From positions 8,358 to 21,391 of the forward strand of contig CAJUII010000057.1 in the NCBI GenBank assembly GCA_910586405.1: a stretch of 13,034 nt of DNA, read 5' to 3'. The notes beneath the pieces were generated by a model. That model saw only the letters and a program-made list of their open reading frames with translations. It was not told the origin of the DNA and ran no database searches. The position numbers were made by a program, and so were the translations under genes. Shown piece by piece: positions 6,007 to 13,034 of this stretch. Position 1 is the stretch's first letter. Every line of letters starts with the position of its first letter. The DNA comes from an uncultured Lachnospiraceae bacterium. GTDB taxonomy: Bacteria > Bacillota > Clostridia > Lachnospirales > Lachnospiraceae.

Positions 6007-6720
6007 ATGCCAGAATTACCCCACATACCACTCCGCTACAAAGAAGGCGTCTACGGCGTCAGCGAATTTGCAGAATACATGGATACAGACGCGGACGATG
6101 CCATCTCTTTTGACTATGACACGCAGTATCAAATACTCGACTATAGCGTTCCCCTAGAGGAGGAGCAATGTGCGATGACGCTGTACAGCGTTCCAGAAGA
6201 AGATCTGTTCCAGACGCTGCGCGCTGTCTACGACAAGGACGGGACACTCCAGAACCTCACTGCCACATTAGACGGTCACGAAACACTTTTGTACATCTAC
6301 TATGAAAATGCGGACCACGCCAGACAGGAAATCCAGAAATTCGCGCTCCAGAATGCCGATGCCATCATTGAACAGCTCAAACAATGCACCGAAACTGTGT
6401 CAAGGCTTTTCATCGAGTATTACTCTGACGGAGACTGTATGGATTACCATGCAAAGCTTGGCACCCCGGCACAAACGGAAGCGATCAGACAAGAATATCC
6501 CGGCGACAGCGATGTGCTGGACAATGCCGGCGACTACCCCTCTGAGAACATTACGGGCGATAATGTGAGACTGGGCATCATGGTGCGCTGCGCCGGAGAT
6601 TGTCGCTCCGCCAATTTCCAGTACGCGGTAGAGCTCATGTCCAAGCACATCGAAGAGCACGCATTGCCAATGCTGGACAAGACTGCAGATTTCAAATATA
6701 TCTGCGCGGAATATGACTAA
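6007..6720 (+). CDS. Acidic cytoplasmic protein of unknown function
   Basis: The gene encodes 237 residues that I do not recognise. ATG 6007 is chosen because AAAGGAAGGA (5990-5999) lies seven bases upstream and the promoter at 5935-5963 sits just before. The open frame reaching back to 5794 has no ribosome site and a different, AT-rich composition. The protein is strongly acidic, has no signal peptide or membrane segment, and appears mixed alpha/beta. An Asp-rich segment lies near residues 26-38, and a helical stretch (A-R-Q-E-I-Q-K-F-A-L-Q-N-A-D-A-I-I-E-Q-L) is central. The C-terminal third holds R-L-G-I-M-V-R-C-A-G-D-C, followed by a final helix. A gene for a DUF2262 protein follows 35 bases later in the same unit, suggesting related roles. 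Small acidic pairs of this kind are sometimes immunity-like proteins, but no toxin is present in the window. Confidence 0.7.
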   Translation: MPELPHIPLRYKEGVYGVSEFAEYMDTDADDAISFDYDTQYQILDYSVPLEEEQCAMTLYSVPEEDLFQTLRAVYDKDGTLQNLTATLDGHETLLYIYYENADHARQEIQKFALQNADAIIEQLKQCTETVSRLFIEYYSDGDCMDYHAKLGTPAQTEAIRQEYPGDSDVLDNAGDYPSENITGDNVRLGIMVRCAGDCRSANFQYAVELMSKHIEEHALPMLDKTADFKYICAEYD

Positions 6721-6755
6721 ACGTATACGCTTTCATCCTGAGGAGGACAAGCTCG

Positions 6756-7568
6756 ATGAATATTGTAAAAAAATTCGAAAGTAAATATGACACCACAATA
6801 ACAGAACTGCTGGTTCTGACCAATCAGCGCGTCAGCAGCGGCCATAAAGAACATGACATGATCGTCCCTTCCCTAGACTTTGTTGCCTCTGTCAATTTAG
6901 AGACGGGAGAACTCTCTCAGGAAAGAGGCATTCTGCAATGGATGATACCCGGTGCTCCTTGGAAAGGCTGGGGATTTGACTTTGAGCAGTTCCAGATTTA
7001 CCGCATCCGTGTAAGAAAACACAAAAAATTAAAAGAATACTATCTGCTTCTTGACATTCTTGAAGAAAATGTCTCTGACCCGCAGCTTAATCCAATCAAA
7101 GAGCATGTGTCAACACCGGTGACGATCGAGGACAGCACACTTGGCACTTTCCTACTCGAACGCGAGTATTCATGGTTTGTGGGCGCGGCGGACTGGCGCG
7201 GCACCAAATGCAATGTCTACCTGATGACCGACGAGGAGGACGGCGAAACCGCCGAGAAGGCGTATGCACATTTTCAGACACTCTACCAAGACAGGGAGGT
7301 GTGGGATGATAAGTTCCGCCAGTTTTCTGCCGATGAACTATTAGAACTTGCGAATGACTGGTATGAATACAGCGACGATGACTTTGACGTGGAAATGCCC
7401 ATTCAGAGAGACGAGTTCCTGCGCAGGCTGTCTATTGCGAGCATTGAGGTTTACGAAGAGGGCAGCATAACCGTGTACTATGATGCCGACGAGATGTTTA
7501 CAGATCATGCGATTGTCATTTACGCGAAGATTGATGGCACAATTTCTAGTGCGGATATTATAGGATAA
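6756..7568 (+). CDS. DUF2262 domain protein
   Basis: The gene encodes 270 residues with two parts. Residues about 1-115 form a beta-rich N-terminal domain (F-V-A-S-V-N-L-E-T-G-E-L, then Y-R-I-R-V-R-K and Y-Y-L-L-L-D-I-L) of the kind often found ahead of DUF2262. Residues about 122-270 match DUF2262: L-G-T-F-L-L-E-R-E-Y-S-W-F-V-G-A-A-D-W, E-E-D-G-E-T-A-E-K-A, A-D-E-L-L-E-L-A-N-D-W, then F-x-R-R-L-S-I-A-S-I-E-V-Y and a final I-x-S-A-D-I-I-G. The function is unknown. There is no signal peptide or membrane segment, so it is probably cytoplasmic. AGGAGG (6741-6746) sets ATG 6756. It is the last gene of its unit, before a strong palindromic terminator. Confidence 0.75.
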   Translation: MNIVKKFESKYDTTITELLVLTNQRVSSGHKEHDMIVPSLDFVASVNLETGELSQERGILQWMIPGAPWKGWGFDFEQFQIYRIRVRKHKKLKEYYLLLDILEENVSDPQLNPIKEHVSTPVTIEDSTLGTFLLEREYSWFVGAADWRGTKCNVYLMTDEEDGETAEKAYAHFQTLYQDREVWDDKFRQFSADELLELANDWYEYSDDDFDVEMPIQRDEFLRRLSIASIEVYEEGSITVYYDADEMFTDHAIVIYAKIDGTISSADIIG

Positions 7569-7589
7569 ATCAAGTAAATATTCCTAAAC

Positions 7590-7621
7590 GTCAAAACGCG
7601 GTCATATGACCGCGTTTTGAC
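7590..7621. terminator. Perfect 32-base palindrome, bidirectional terminator
   Basis: The two 16-base halves are exact inverse complements, centred between 7605 and 7606 on CATATG. The arms read GTCAAAACGCGGTC and its complement, so each strand gives a GC-rich stem followed by a TTTT run. It lies between the DUF2262 stop (7568) and the atpC stop (7649) and can end both transcripts. Confidence 0.9.
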
Positions 7622-7648
7622 TGTTCAATCTATATTCGTCTCAATTTT

Positions 7649-8053
7649 TTATTTCAGCTTCGCCGCATCAATACGCGTGAGCGAACGCATCAGTGCCGCC
7701 TCCGCTCTTGCGACGTCGATGCTGCCGCCGCGCTCTGCGAGTCTACCCTCCGCCCGCTGCTTTGCAGCGTTGGCGCGTGTCTCGTCAATCTCGCCGGGCC
7801 ACTCAATAATCTCCGCAAGAATCGTAATCTCCTGTGGCAATATCTGAACAAATCCGGCATGAAGTGCTGCGTTTCTCACGGTATCGCCCTGTGTGATCGC
7901 AAGGACACCGGGCTTTACGATCACAGTGAGCGGCGCGTGACCAGCATAGACGCCAATCTCGCCCTCTGTTGTATTGAACTCCACCATATCCGCCTCTTCA
8001 TTGAAAAATTCGCGGTCCGGCGTCACAATTGTAAGCTTGAACTTCTCTGCCAT
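7649..8053 (-). CDS. atpC: ATP synthase F1 epsilon subunit
   Basis: This is a complete 134-residue epsilon subunit. The N-terminal beta-sandwich (to about residue 86) shows L-T-I-V-T-P-D-R-E-F-F, T-T-E-G-E-I-G-V-Y-A-G-H-A-P-L and H-A-G-F-V-Q-I. The C-terminal two-helix arm is rich in Ala, Arg and Glu and can inhibit ATP hydrolysis. The subunit sits on the central stalk with gamma and contacts the c-ring. Its AGGAGG (8061-8066) overlaps the atpD stop codon TAG, with only 11 bases between the genes, so translation is probably coupled. It is the last gene of the operon and is followed by the palindromic terminator. Confidence 0.97.
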   Translation of the reverse strand: MAEKFKLTIVTPDREFFNEEADMVEFNTTEGEIGVYAGHAPLTVIVKPGVLAITQGDTVRNAALHAGFVQILPQEITILAEIIEWPGEIDETRANAAKQRAEGRLAERGGSIDVARAEAALMRSLTRIDAAKLK

Positions 8054-8064
8054 AGCAGCACCTC

Positions 8065-9456
8065 CTACCTCGCTCTTGCCACTACGTCATCAATTGTTCC
8101 GGCATTTAAGAAATGTCCCTCTGGAATGTCATCATGCTTTCCTTCCATGATCTCCTTAAAGCCTCTGATCGTCTCTGTGATCGGTACATACTTGCCCGGC
8201 ATACCTGTAAACTGCTCCGCTACATGGAACGGCTGTGACAGGAATCGCTGAATCTTTCTCGCACGGTTTACAGTGATCTTGTCCTCCTCAGACAACTCAT
8301 CCATACCGAGAATTGCGATGATATCCTGCAACTCCTTATATTTCTGGAGAACCTGCTGCACACCGCGTGCCACCTCATAATGCTCCTGACCTACGATACG
8401 AGGGTCAAGGATTCTCGATGTGGACTCCAGCGGGTCTACCGCCGGATAGATTCCGAGCTCCACGATGGAACGTGAGAGAACGGTCGTAGCATCCAGATGG
8501 GCAAATGTTGTAGCAGGCGCGGGGTCTGTCAAGTCGTCCGCAGGCACGTAAACAGCCTGTACGGAAGTGATGGAACCGTTTTTGGTAGAAGTGATACGCT
8601 CCTGCAAAGCACCCATCTCTGTCTGCAAGGTCGGCTGGTATCCCACGGCGGACGGCACACGTCCAAGCAGCGCGGAAACCTCCGAACCAGCCTGTGTAAA
8701 CCGGAAAATATTGTCGATGAATAGAAGCACGTCCTTTCCGCCTTTGTCACGGAAATACTCCGCCATCGTAAGACCTGTAAGTCCCACTCTCATTCTAGCT
8801 CCGGGCGGCTCGTTCATCTGTCCAAATACCATGGCGGTCTTGCTGATAACGCCAGACTCCGTCATTTCATTGTAAAGATCGTTTCCCTCTCTGGTGCGCT
8901 CGCCTACACCTGTAAATACCGAATAGCCATCATGCTCATTCGCGATATTGGTGATAAGCTCCTGAATCAACACCGTCTTACCAACACCGGCGCCGCCGAA
9001 CAGACCGATCTTACCACCTCTCTGATACGGGCAGAGCAGGTCAACGACCTTGATTCCTGTCTCGAGCATTTCTGTCGATGTCGCCTGTTCCTCAAACGAA
9101 GGCGCAGGTCTGTGAATCGGCTCAAATCCCTGTGCCTTTGGCATAGGTTTGTTATCTATCGGTTCGCCAAGTACATTGAACATACGTCCAAGTGTACTCT
9201 CACCAACGGGAACCGTAATCGGCGCGCCTGTCGAAACAGCGTCCATTCCTCTCACAAGTCCGTCCGTAGGTCCCATGGCGATACATCTCACTGTATCGTC
9301 ACCCAGATGCTGTGCAACCTCGATCGTCAGCTCTGTGCCGTCACTTCTTGTAATCTTAACGGCGTCGTTCAGCTCTGGAAGCTGTCCTTCGCTGAACTTC
9401 ACATCAAGAACCGCACCGATAATCTGGGTAACTTTACCAATTATCTTATCTGCCAT
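8065..9456 (-). CDS. atpD: ATP synthase F1 beta subunit (catalytic)
   Basis: The gene encodes 463 residues, the normal length. It carries the catalytic nucleotide site of F1, where ADP and phosphate are joined. The Walker A loop G-G-A-G-V-G-K-T is at 154-161, the catalytic Glu at about 186 in G-V-G-E-R-T-R-E-G-N-D-L-Y, the Walker B L-L-F-I-D-N-I near 244-250, the ATP-synthase signature P-A-V-D-P-L-E-S-T-S around 338-347, and the D-E-L-S-E-E-D loop at 386-392. All key residues are present. The ribosome site is AGAGAGGAAA, about ten bases before ATG 9456. A 40-base gap separates it from atpG. Confidence 0.99.
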   Translation of the reverse strand: MADKIIGKVTQIIGAVLDVKFSEGQLPELNDAVKITRSDGTELTIEVAQHLGDDTVRCIAMGPTDGLVRGMDAVSTGAPITVPVGESTLGRMFNVLGEPIDNKPMPKAQGFEPIHRPAPSFEEQATSTEMLETGIKVVDLLCPYQRGGKIGLFGGAGVGKTVLIQELITNIANEHDGYSVFTGVGERTREGNDLYNEMTESGVISKTAMVFGQMNEPPGARMRVGLTGLTMAEYFRDKGGKDVLLFIDNIFRFTQAGSEVSALLGRVPSAVGYQPTLQTEMGALQERITSTKNGSITSVQAVYVPADDLTDPAPATTFAHLDATTVLSRSIVELGIYPAVDPLESTSRILDPRIVGQEHYEVARGVQQVLQKYKELQDIIAILGMDELSEEDKITVNRARKIQRFLSQPFHVAEQFTGMPGKYVPITETIRGFKEIMEGKHDDIPEGHFLNAGTIDDVVARAR

Positions 9457-9496
9457 CTCTTTGTTTCCTCTCTATCTATTTATTTTTCGCGGTATG

Positions 9497-10348
9497 TTAT
9501 GATATTGCCTGCGCACCCGCGATAATCTCAGTCAGCTCCTGCGTGATCGCGCTCTGACGTGCCCTGTTGTAGAGCAGTGACAGACTAGAGATAATCTCAT
9601 CCGCATTGTTGGTCGCGTTGTCCATCGCCTGCATTCTGGCACCGTTCTCACTTGCCACAGCCTCAATCATCGCCCCATATATCAGGCTTGTGATATATTT
9701 GGGAATAATCAGATCAATCGCTTCCTCTGTCTCAGGCTCAAAGTCAAGCACTGCCTTGTCATCGTCGCTGCGCTCATCCTCAATCTTGATGGGGAGAAGC
9801 TTTAATCTGGTCGGGATATGCGTCACCGTATTTTTGAATCCGGTATATACAATATAGATCTCGCCTACCCTGCCAGTCGCAAAGTCCTCCAACACCTGTT
9901 TGCTGATCTGCATCGCATCTGCGTAGAGCGGCTCATCAATCGCGGAGGAATAATCCTCGCCCATCTCATAGCCAAGCCGCGTGAAGGTATCTCTGCCCTT
10001 TGTGCCAATCGGATAGATGATCAGATCATCCTTATTCCAGTCATTGTCCCGCACCAGCTTGATGATGTTGGAATTGTATCCGCCTGCAAGTCCCCTGTTT
10101 CCCGTGATCACGATCACAGCCTTCTTCGGAGAATTGTTTGCCTTCAGGAACGGGTGATTGATATCTCCTGCTTTGGAAAGCATAGAAACCACCGTCTCAT
10201 ACATGCAGTTAAAATAAGTCTTGGATTTCTCTGCACGTCCCTTCGCCCTTTGCAGTTTAACGGTGGAAACAAGCTTCATGGCCTTTGTAATCTGCTGCGT
10301 ACTCTGTACGGAGCCCTTACGTCTCTTTATGTCTCTCATTGAGGCCAT
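9497..10348 (-). CDS. atpG: ATP synthase F1 gamma subunit
   Basis: This is a complete 283-residue gamma subunit, the rotating central shaft of F1. The N-terminal helix M-R-D-I-K-R-R-K-G-S-V-Q-S-T-Q-Q-I-T-K-A-M-K-L-V-S and the C-terminal helix (S-L-L-Y-N-R-A-R-Q-S-A-I-T-Q-E-L-T-E-I) form the coiled coil. The Rossmann-like middle includes I-T-G-N-R-G-L-A-G-G-Y-N. ATG 10348 gives M-A-S-M-R-D; the next ATG, three codons on, is also possible. The ribosome site is a G-rich AAGGGGGGA (10359-10367), less canonical than those of its neighbours. Confidence 0.98.
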   Translation of the reverse strand: MASMRDIKRRKGSVQSTQQITKAMKLVSTVKLQRAKGRAEKSKTYFNCMYETVVSMLSKAGDINHPFLKANNSPKKAVIVITGNRGLAGGYNSNIIKLVRDNDWNKDDLIIYPIGTKGRDTFTRLGYEMGEDYSSAIDEPLYADAMQISKQVLEDFATGRVGEIYIVYTGFKNTVTHIPTRLKLLPIKIEDERSDDDKAVLDFEPETEEAIDLIIPKYITSLIYGAMIEAVASENGARMQAMDNATNNADEIISSLSLLYNRARQSAITQELTEIIAGAQAIS

Positions 10349-10369
10349 AAATATTCAGTCCCCCCTTCT

Positions 10370-11875
10370 TTATTTGAAGCGTCCCTTGAACTCTTCAATC
10401 GCTGCTACAAGCGTCTTTTCAGTCTCATCTGAAATGACCTGCGTTTCCTTGATCGCCTTTGGCACCTGCGGATACTTCGTGTCGAGGAACTCAAAGAGCT
10501 CTGCCTCAAATCTGGTGATGTCCGCTACAGGCACATCGAGCAGATATTTCCTCGTAGCCACAAACAGAATGATAACCTGATACTCGACAGCCATCGGCTT
10601 GTACTGCGGCTGCTTTAAGATTTCCTTAATTCGAGCGCCCTGATCGAGTCTCTCCTTGGTGTCAGCATCAAGATCAGAACCAAACTGTGCAAACGATGCA
10701 AGCTCTCTGTACTGCGCAAGCTCTGTACGGATCGGTCCTGCAATCTTTTTCATCGCCTTGATCTGAGCGGAACCACCTACTCGCGAAACGGACAGACCTG
10801 CGTTGACGGCTGGTCTGAAACCGGAGTTAAACATCTCTGTCTCAAGGTAAATCTGGCCGTCTGTGATCGAGATTACGTTTGTCGGAATGTATGCGGATAC
10901 ATCGCCCGCCTGTGTCTCGATGATCGGAAGCGCTGTGATCGAGCCTCCGCCGTACTCATCACTCATACGGCACGCACGCTCAAGAAGTCGTGAGTGCAGA
11001 TAGAATACGTCTCCCGGGAATGCCTCACGTCCGGGCGGACGTTTCAGAAGCAGGGAGAGTGTACGGTATGCCACCGCGTGCTTACTCAGATCATCATAGA
11101 TAATGAGTACGTCCTCGCCGTTCTCCATCCACTCCTCGCCAATCGCACAGCCTGAATAGGGTGCAATATACTGCAACGGTGCAAGCTCACTTGCCGTAGC
11201 AGCTACGATTGTCGTGTAAGACATGGCGCCAAACTCCTCCAGCGTCTTTACAATGCTTGCAACGGTAGAAGCCTTCTGACCGATTGCAACATAGATACAT
11301 TTCATGTTCTGTCCCTTCTGGTTGATGATCGTATCAATGGCAATCGCAGTCTTACCTGTCTGTCTGTCACCGATAATCAGCTCTCGCTGCCCTCTACCAA
11401 TTGGAACCATGGCGTCAATCGCCTTGATACCCGTCTGCATCGGTGTATCAACGGATTTTCTGGTGATAACACCAGACGCCACTCTCTCAATCTGACGATA
11501 TTTGGTTGTCGCGATAGGACCTTTGCCGTCAATCGGCTGACCAAGCGCATTGACAACGCGCCCGAGCATAGCGTCCCCAACAGGAACCTCCACCACGCGG
11601 TTTGTCGTCTTTACAGTATCACCTTCATTAATGTTCTTAGAACTGCCAAGCAGCACGGCACCTACGTTGTCCTCCTCGAGATTCATGACCATGCCGTAAA
11701 CCTCGCCGGGGAACTCCAAAAGCTCACCCTGCATTGCCTTCTCCAGTCCATGTACACGTGCGATACCATCTGCCACCTGAATAACTGTACCAACTTCTGA
11801 TACTTCCAAATCAGAGGCATATCTCTTGATCTGATCCTTAATCACAGAACTTATCTCTTCTGGTCTTAAATTCAT
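10370..11875 (-). CDS. atpA: ATP synthase F1 alpha subunit
   Basis: The gene encodes 501 residues, the usual length for bacterial alpha. It holds the non-catalytic nucleotide site and supplies the arginine finger to beta. The Walker A loop G-D-R-Q-T-G-K-T is at 169-176, the Walker B segment V-L-I-I-Y-D-D-L follows later, and the arginine lies in S-V-S-R-V-G-G-S-A. ATG 11875 (M-N-L-R-P-E-E-I) is chosen because AAAGGTG (11885-11891) lies nine bases before it. A GTG four codons upstream is in frame but is part of that ribosome site. A 47-base gap to atpH shows no promoter. Confidence 0.98.
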   Translation of the reverse strand: MNLRPEEISSVIKDQIKRYASDLEVSEVGTVIQVADGIARVHGLEKAMQGELLEFPGEVYGMVMNLEEDNVGAVLLGSSKNINEGDTVKTTNRVVEVPVGDAMLGRVVNALGQPIDGKGPIATTKYRQIERVASGVITRKSVDTPMQTGIKAIDAMVPIGRGQRELIIGDRQTGKTAIAIDTIINQKGQNMKCIYVAIGQKASTVASIVKTLEEFGAMSYTTIVAATASELAPLQYIAPYSGCAIGEEWMENGEDVLIIYDDLSKHAVAYRTLSLLLKRPPGREAFPGDVFYLHSRLLERACRMSDEYGGGSITALPIIETQAGDVSAYIPTNVISITDGQIYLETEMFNSGFRPAVNAGLSVSRVGGSAQIKAMKKIAGPIRTELAQYRELASFAQFGSDLDADTKERLDQGARIKEILKQPQYKPMAVEYQVIILFVATRKYLLDVPVADITRFEAELFEFLDTKYPQVPKAIKETQVISDETEKTLVAAIEEFKGRFK

Positions 11876-11922
11876 ATGGATCTGCACCTTTCTATTTTAT
11901 TTTTGGAAACATAGCGGTTCCA

Positions 11923-12468
11923 TTATAATTGGATGGCGAGCAGCTCGCGCTGAAGTTTATCCAATTTTGTCCGAATACTGCTGTCCACAACCCTGTCACC
12001 CATCTTGATGACCATGCCGCCGATCAGACTCTTGTCCACATCATAGATGCACTCGATCGTCTTGTAGCGGGTGGTAGCGAGCAGCCGGCTCTCAATATCC
12101 TGCTTTTCCTGCTCATTTATTGCTATAGCCGTTGTGACATAAGCCGTTCCGATATTGTTGTACTCCTTGATGGAGGAGATCACTTCGCCAAGAATTGCCT
12201 CGATCTCTGAATAACGGTCCTTCTCGACGATCGTCACCAGAAATCCCAGCATTTCCCTGCTGAGCTTCTCCCGAAACACGTTCTTCACCACCTCAAGCTT
12301 GTCCTCTTTCTGAATCTTAGGATGGTTCATGAACTGTCCAAACTCCGCATTGGAGCGGAGTACTTCAAGCAGTGCCACAGCTTCCTCCAAAAAGTCTGTG
12401 GTCTTTCCCTCCTCGACGGCAAGTTCAAACAACGCCTGCGCATACGTTTTGGAAACTAGCTTAGCCAT
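11923..12468 (-). CDS. atpH: ATP synthase F1 delta subunit
   Basis: The gene encodes 181 residues of the OSCP/delta family. This subunit caps F1 and ties it to the b-subunit stator. The N-terminal helical bundle shows K-T-Y-A-Q-A-L-F-E-L-A. The C-terminal part has the family signature I-G-G-M-V-I-K-M-G-D-R-V-V-D-S-S-I-R-T-K-L near 148-168. ATG 12468 overlaps the end of atpF by 13 bases, with AGGTGAT as ribosome site inside the upstream gene, so translation of the two stator genes is probably coupled. Confidence 0.97.
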   Translation of the reverse strand: MAKLVSKTYAQALFELAVEEGKTTDFLEEAVALLEVLRSNAEFGQFMNHPKIQKEDKLEVVKNVFREKLSREMLGFLVTIVEKDRYSEIEAILGEVISSIKEYNNIGTAYVTTAIAINEQEKQDIESRLLATTRYKTIECIYDVDKSLIGGMVIKMGDRVVDSSIRTKLDKLQRELLAIQL

Positions 12469-12998
12469 GTGCTATCACCTATTTCTTTCAATGTCTTATC
12501 AATGAGTTCATGCTGGGCATTTGTGTCGATATTGGCCTGTACGATCTGCGCTGCCATCACGGAAGCGACTGCGATCATCTCGCGCTTTACTTCATCGGCA
12601 AGCTTCTGCTTCTCAAGCTCTGCCTCTTTTCTGGCTGTCTCTAAGATTCTGGCAGCCTCCTGCTTCGCCTCAGCGACAATCTTTGCCTCATTCTCCATGC
12701 CTCTCTTGCGCGCATCCGCCAGAATTGCCTCCGCCTCTTTGCCTGCCTGACTCAGCTTCTCTTCGTAGAGGGCACGTGTCTGGGCCGCAGATTTCTGGTC
12801 TGATGCGGCCTGATCAAGCTCTCCCTTGATCTTCTCCTTCCTGTCATTGAGCAGCTTTCTTACCGGATTGAATAAGAAGTGCGACGCCACAAGGAACAGG
12901 ACGAACATTGCGATGATCATGAGAACTGTATCTGCCAAAAGCTGGAAGTCCAGGTCAAATAACCGGCTCAATCCCTCTGTCTCGGTAGCAAGTATCAT
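12456..12998 (-). CDS. atpF: ATP synthase F0 b subunit
   Basis: The gene encodes 180 residues. A single membrane segment (about 21-43, L-A-D-T-V-L-M-I-I-A-M-F-V-L-F-L-V) is followed by F-N-P-V-R-K-L-L-N-D-R-K-E-K-I. A long Ala/Glu/Lys-rich coiled coil then forms the peripheral stalk dimer. This matches b rather than the soluble b' form. ATG 12998 is set by AAGGAGGTAC (13003-13012), an excellent ribosome site. It is the first complete gene of the operon in the window. atpE (c subunit) and atpB (a subunit) are expected upstream, to the right. Confidence 0.97.
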   Translation of the reverse strand: MILATETEGLSRLFDLDFQLLADTVLMIIAMFVLFLVASHFLFNPVRKLLNDRKEKIKGELDQAASDQKSAAQTRALYEEKLSQAGKEAEAILADARKRGMENEAKIVAEAKQEAARILETARKEAELEKQKLADEVKREMIAVASVMAAQIVQANIDTNAQHELIDKTLKEIGDSTWLS

Positions 12999-13022
12999 GC
13001 CTTGTACCTCCTTATCATAAAT

Positions 13023-13034
13023 TTACTTGAATTT
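13023..13034 (-). CDS. Possible last codons of atpE
   Basis: The minus strand begins AAA TTC AAG TAA, which would end a gene with K-F-K and a TAA stop 24 bases before atpF. atpE is expected here from operon order, but three codons are too few to prove it. Confidence 0.25.
   Translation of the reverse strand, partial: KFK

Noticed and set aside
8932..9525. Long plus-strand frame opposite atpD
   Set aside because: It is antisense to a highly conserved gene, whose codon constraint explains the opening.
9818..10342. Plus-strand frame opposite atpG
   Set aside because: It is a shadow of atpG; there is no ribosome site or recognisable domain.
11876..11922. Short hairpin (TGGAA with TTCCA) between atpH and atpA as a terminator or processing site
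   Set aside because: The stem has only five pairs and no U-tract; it is too weak to claim.

Overview
The window looks like chromosome of a low-to-moderate GC Gram-positive Clostridia, most likely a Lachnospiraceae gut commensal. The evidence is a MecA-type ClpC adaptor, a DUF6171 Cys-rich protein, a PadR/HAAS regulatory pair, intracellular arabinan-degrading enzymes, strong AGGAGG ribosome binding sites and an atp operon in the usual bacterial order. No tRNA, rRNA, CRISPR array, insertion sequence or phage gene is visible.

Left part (1-2702). The window opens inside mecA (+), which has lost its 5' end. A hairpin terminator separates it from a convergent 64-residue DUF1858 gene (-). Next come a helix-turn-helix regulator (+), whose promoter region lies inside a large inverted repeat, and a two-gene unit (+) of a PadR repressor followed by a HAAS-type membrane protein. 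The PadR promoter is covered by two overlapping palindromes.

Middle part (2714-5532, all minus). A GH43 and a GH51 glycosidase form a cytoplasmic arabinose-release operon that ends in a hairpin terminator. A small DUF6171 gene starts immediately beyond that terminator. The GH43 gene has a very good ribosome binding site and ATG, but an in-frame TAG follows after three codons. The family-like protein sequence then resumes in the same frame.

Right-middle (5533-7621). An AT-rich intergenic region of 474 bases holds divergent promoters. The plus-strand operon that follows encodes an acidic protein I do not recognise and a DUF2262-type protein. A perfect 32-base palindrome between this operon and atpC acts as terminator for both strands.

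Right part (7649-13034, minus). Transcribed right to left this is atpF, atpH, atpA, atpG, atpD and atpC, the F1 part and stator of the F-type ATP synthase. atpE and atpB are expected just outside the window. These genes are intact and conventional. The items most worth a second look are the GH43 amber codon, the operator-like repeats before the two regulators, and the unidentified operon next to atpC.
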